NCBI RefSeq assembly: GCF_009939005.1
Contig: NZ_JAACJS010000002.1
Span: 526,646-590,645, forward strand
Reading direction: 5' to 3'
Length of the DNA stretch: 64,000 bases
Source: Sediminibacterium roseum
GTDB taxonomy: Bacteria; Bacteroidota; Bacteroidia; Chitinophagales; Chitinophagaceae
Positions 63,044-64,000 of the stretch are shown here, piece by piece. Made by a program: the position numbers and the translations under genes. Every line of letters begins with the position of its first letter. The stretch's first letter is position 1. The notes beneath the pieces are model-generated. The model did no database searches. It was not told where the DNA came from and saw only the letters and a list, made by a program, of their open reading frames with translations.

Positions 63044-64000
63044 TTGCAAACACACTACGACTATATCATTACCGGTGCCGGCTGTGCAGGATCCAGTTTA
63101 TTGATGCGGATGATGCGTGAGCCATTTTTTGCATGCAAACGGATTCTTGTTATCGACCAGTCGCAAAAAAACAAGAACGACCGTACCTGGTGTTTCTGGG
63201 AGAAAGAAAGCGGGCTTTTTGAATCCATTGTTTTTCGCCGCTGGACAAAACTTGATTTTCTCTCAAACGATTTTTCCGCAACACTTGCCATCGATCCGTA
63301 CCAATACAAAATGATCAGGGGCATTGACCTGTATGAACTGGCGCGGACGGCATCGGCCGGGCACAGCAATATAGACTGGCACCAGGGAACGGTAAAGAAT
63401 ATCTATACAGAAAACAACAAGGCCATTGTTGAGCTGGAAAATGAAAAGATCTCCGCAACTTATGTGTTCAACAGTATTGTGCAGTTGAACGAAAGCCATT
63501 CTTCCGGAAATTGGGATCTTCTTCAACATTTCAAGGGTTATTTGATAGAATCGAAGACGGATGCATTCGATCCTGCGCGCGCCACTTTTATGGATTTTCG
63601 TGTGCATCAAAACCATGGTACCACGTTTGTGTATTGCCTGCCTGTTTCGCCCACAACTGCATTGGTTGAATATACCCTGTTTACGGAAACGCTGTTGCCG
63701 CAGGATGTGTACGAGGAAGAACTGCGTGCATACATTGCATCATCGTTACACCTTAGCGAGTACGAAATACTGCACGAAGAATACGGTGTCATTCCCATGA
63801 CCAGCCGCAGGTTTCCTTTGCAAACGGGGCGCGTGGTTCACATGGGCGTTGCAGGCGGACAGGTGAAAGGGAGCAGTGGTTACGCGTTTCAATTCATCCA
63901 GAAAAGAACGGAGGAAATTGTAGGGGGACTGATGAACGGAAGCGCATCCTTTTCCAGGAGATCGTTTACCGATCAAAAATTTTATTTTTACGACCGCGTG
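63044..64000 (+). CDS. crtY: Lycopene beta-cyclase, N-terminal part (runs off the window)
   Basis: An uninterrupted frame from a TTG at 63044 to the window end (319 codons) encodes a flavoprotein lycopene cyclase. The start LQTHYDYIITGAGCAGSSLL carries the dinucleotide motif. DRTWCFWE near residue 45 and GVIPMTSRRFPLQTG near 245 are CrtY hallmarks. It closes a beta ring at a psi end of lycopene. No ATG is in frame upstream, so the TTG is taken as start, preceded by only a weak AGTCAGG ribosome binding site. The gap of 128 bases after crtZ suggests it may belong to the same operon. Confidence 0.9.
   Translation, partial: MQTHYDYIITGAGCAGSSLLMRMMREPFFACKRILVIDQSQKNKNDRTWCFWEKESGLFESIVFRRWTKLDFLSNDFSATLAIDPYQYKMIRGIDLYELARTASAGHSNIDWHQGTVKNIYTENNKAIVELENEKISATYVFNSIVQLNESHSSGNWDLLQHFKGYLIESKTDAFDPARATFMDFRVHQNHGTTFVYCLPVSPTTALVEYTLFTETLLPQDVYEEELRAYIASSLHLSEYEILHEEYGVIPMTSRRFPLQTGRVVHMGVAGGQVKGSSGYAFQFIQKRTEEIVGGLMNGSASFSRRSFTDQKFYFYDRV

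Noticed and set aside
1..64000. CRISPR arrays, tRNA or rRNA genes, transposases or prophage genes
   Set aside because: No regularly spaced repeats, cloverleaf-like segments, rRNA signatures or mobile-element proteins were found on reading both strands.

Overview
The window looks like a chromosomal segment of a Bacteroidetes bacterium, most likely a Chitinophagaceae relative. Support comes from gliding and type IX secretion genes (gldD, gldE, a porT-like gene), menaquinone methyltransferase, the bacillithiol glycosyltransferase BshA, DUF4249 lipoproteins, a carotenoid cluster with CruF-, CrtD-, CrtY- and CrtZ-like enzymes, and short TAnnTTTG-type promoter elements placed very close to start codons. 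No rRNA, tRNA, CRISPR array, transposase or integrase was found.

Layout. (1) 1-5615 is an unstable, AT-richer accessory block beside yifB/comM. It holds two displaced, decayed copies of the yifB 3' end in the same orientation as the intact gene. Each is fused at its broken end to a fragment of a plus-strand XRE-type regulator. Between them lie copies of a two-gene module of unknown function (a lipoprotein plus a 241-242 aa secreted protein). (2) 5616-25161 is mostly housekeeping: yifB, a bicupin, a MutS-like ATPase, dihydroorotase, porT-ubiE, rsgA, two tandem DUF4249 lipoproteins, gamma carbonic anhydrase, an aminotransferase, bshA, radA, RNase E/G, a tiny basic ribosomal-type protein, a TPR protein and HU. 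(3) 25385-32978 is a plus-strand run: mutY, ssb, gldE, gldD, DUF3109, lutB, a YwqK-like repeat protein and a polysaccharide deacetylase. (4) 32971-41656 is mainly minus-strand: EamA exporter, purH, comEC, a lone C-terminal half of carB, an ECF sigma factor with a small membrane protein, and a sulfatase. (5) 41767-47978 is mixed: DUF72, DUF4136 lipoprotein, an inactive UmuD'-like protein, a 2H phosphoesterase relative, a PA0069-type radical SAM protein, a racemase and an amino acid permease. (6) 48042-55614 is cell-envelope sugar metabolism: an AmgK-like kinase fused to a RapZ C-terminal domain, a MurU-like nucleotidyltransferase, WlbA/WlbB-like enzymes, an acyltransferase-type membrane protein and rfbBCA. 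(7) 55702-64000 is a B12-type MerR regulator and an ECF sigma factor followed by crtI, crtB, idi, crtD, cruF, crtZ and the start of crtY, which runs off the window.

The genes of region 7 together predict a light/B12-controlled, monocyclic, 1'-hydroxylated carotenoid of saproxanthin type. Region 6 predicts anomeric phosphorylation and nucleotide activation of an amino sugar from the cell wall, possibly sensed through RapZ-C. The most unusual items are the repeated yifB 3' ends with their orphan lipoprotein module, the UmuD'-like protein that lacks both catalytic residues and the cleavage arm, the RapZ-C fusion, and the stand-alone carB half.
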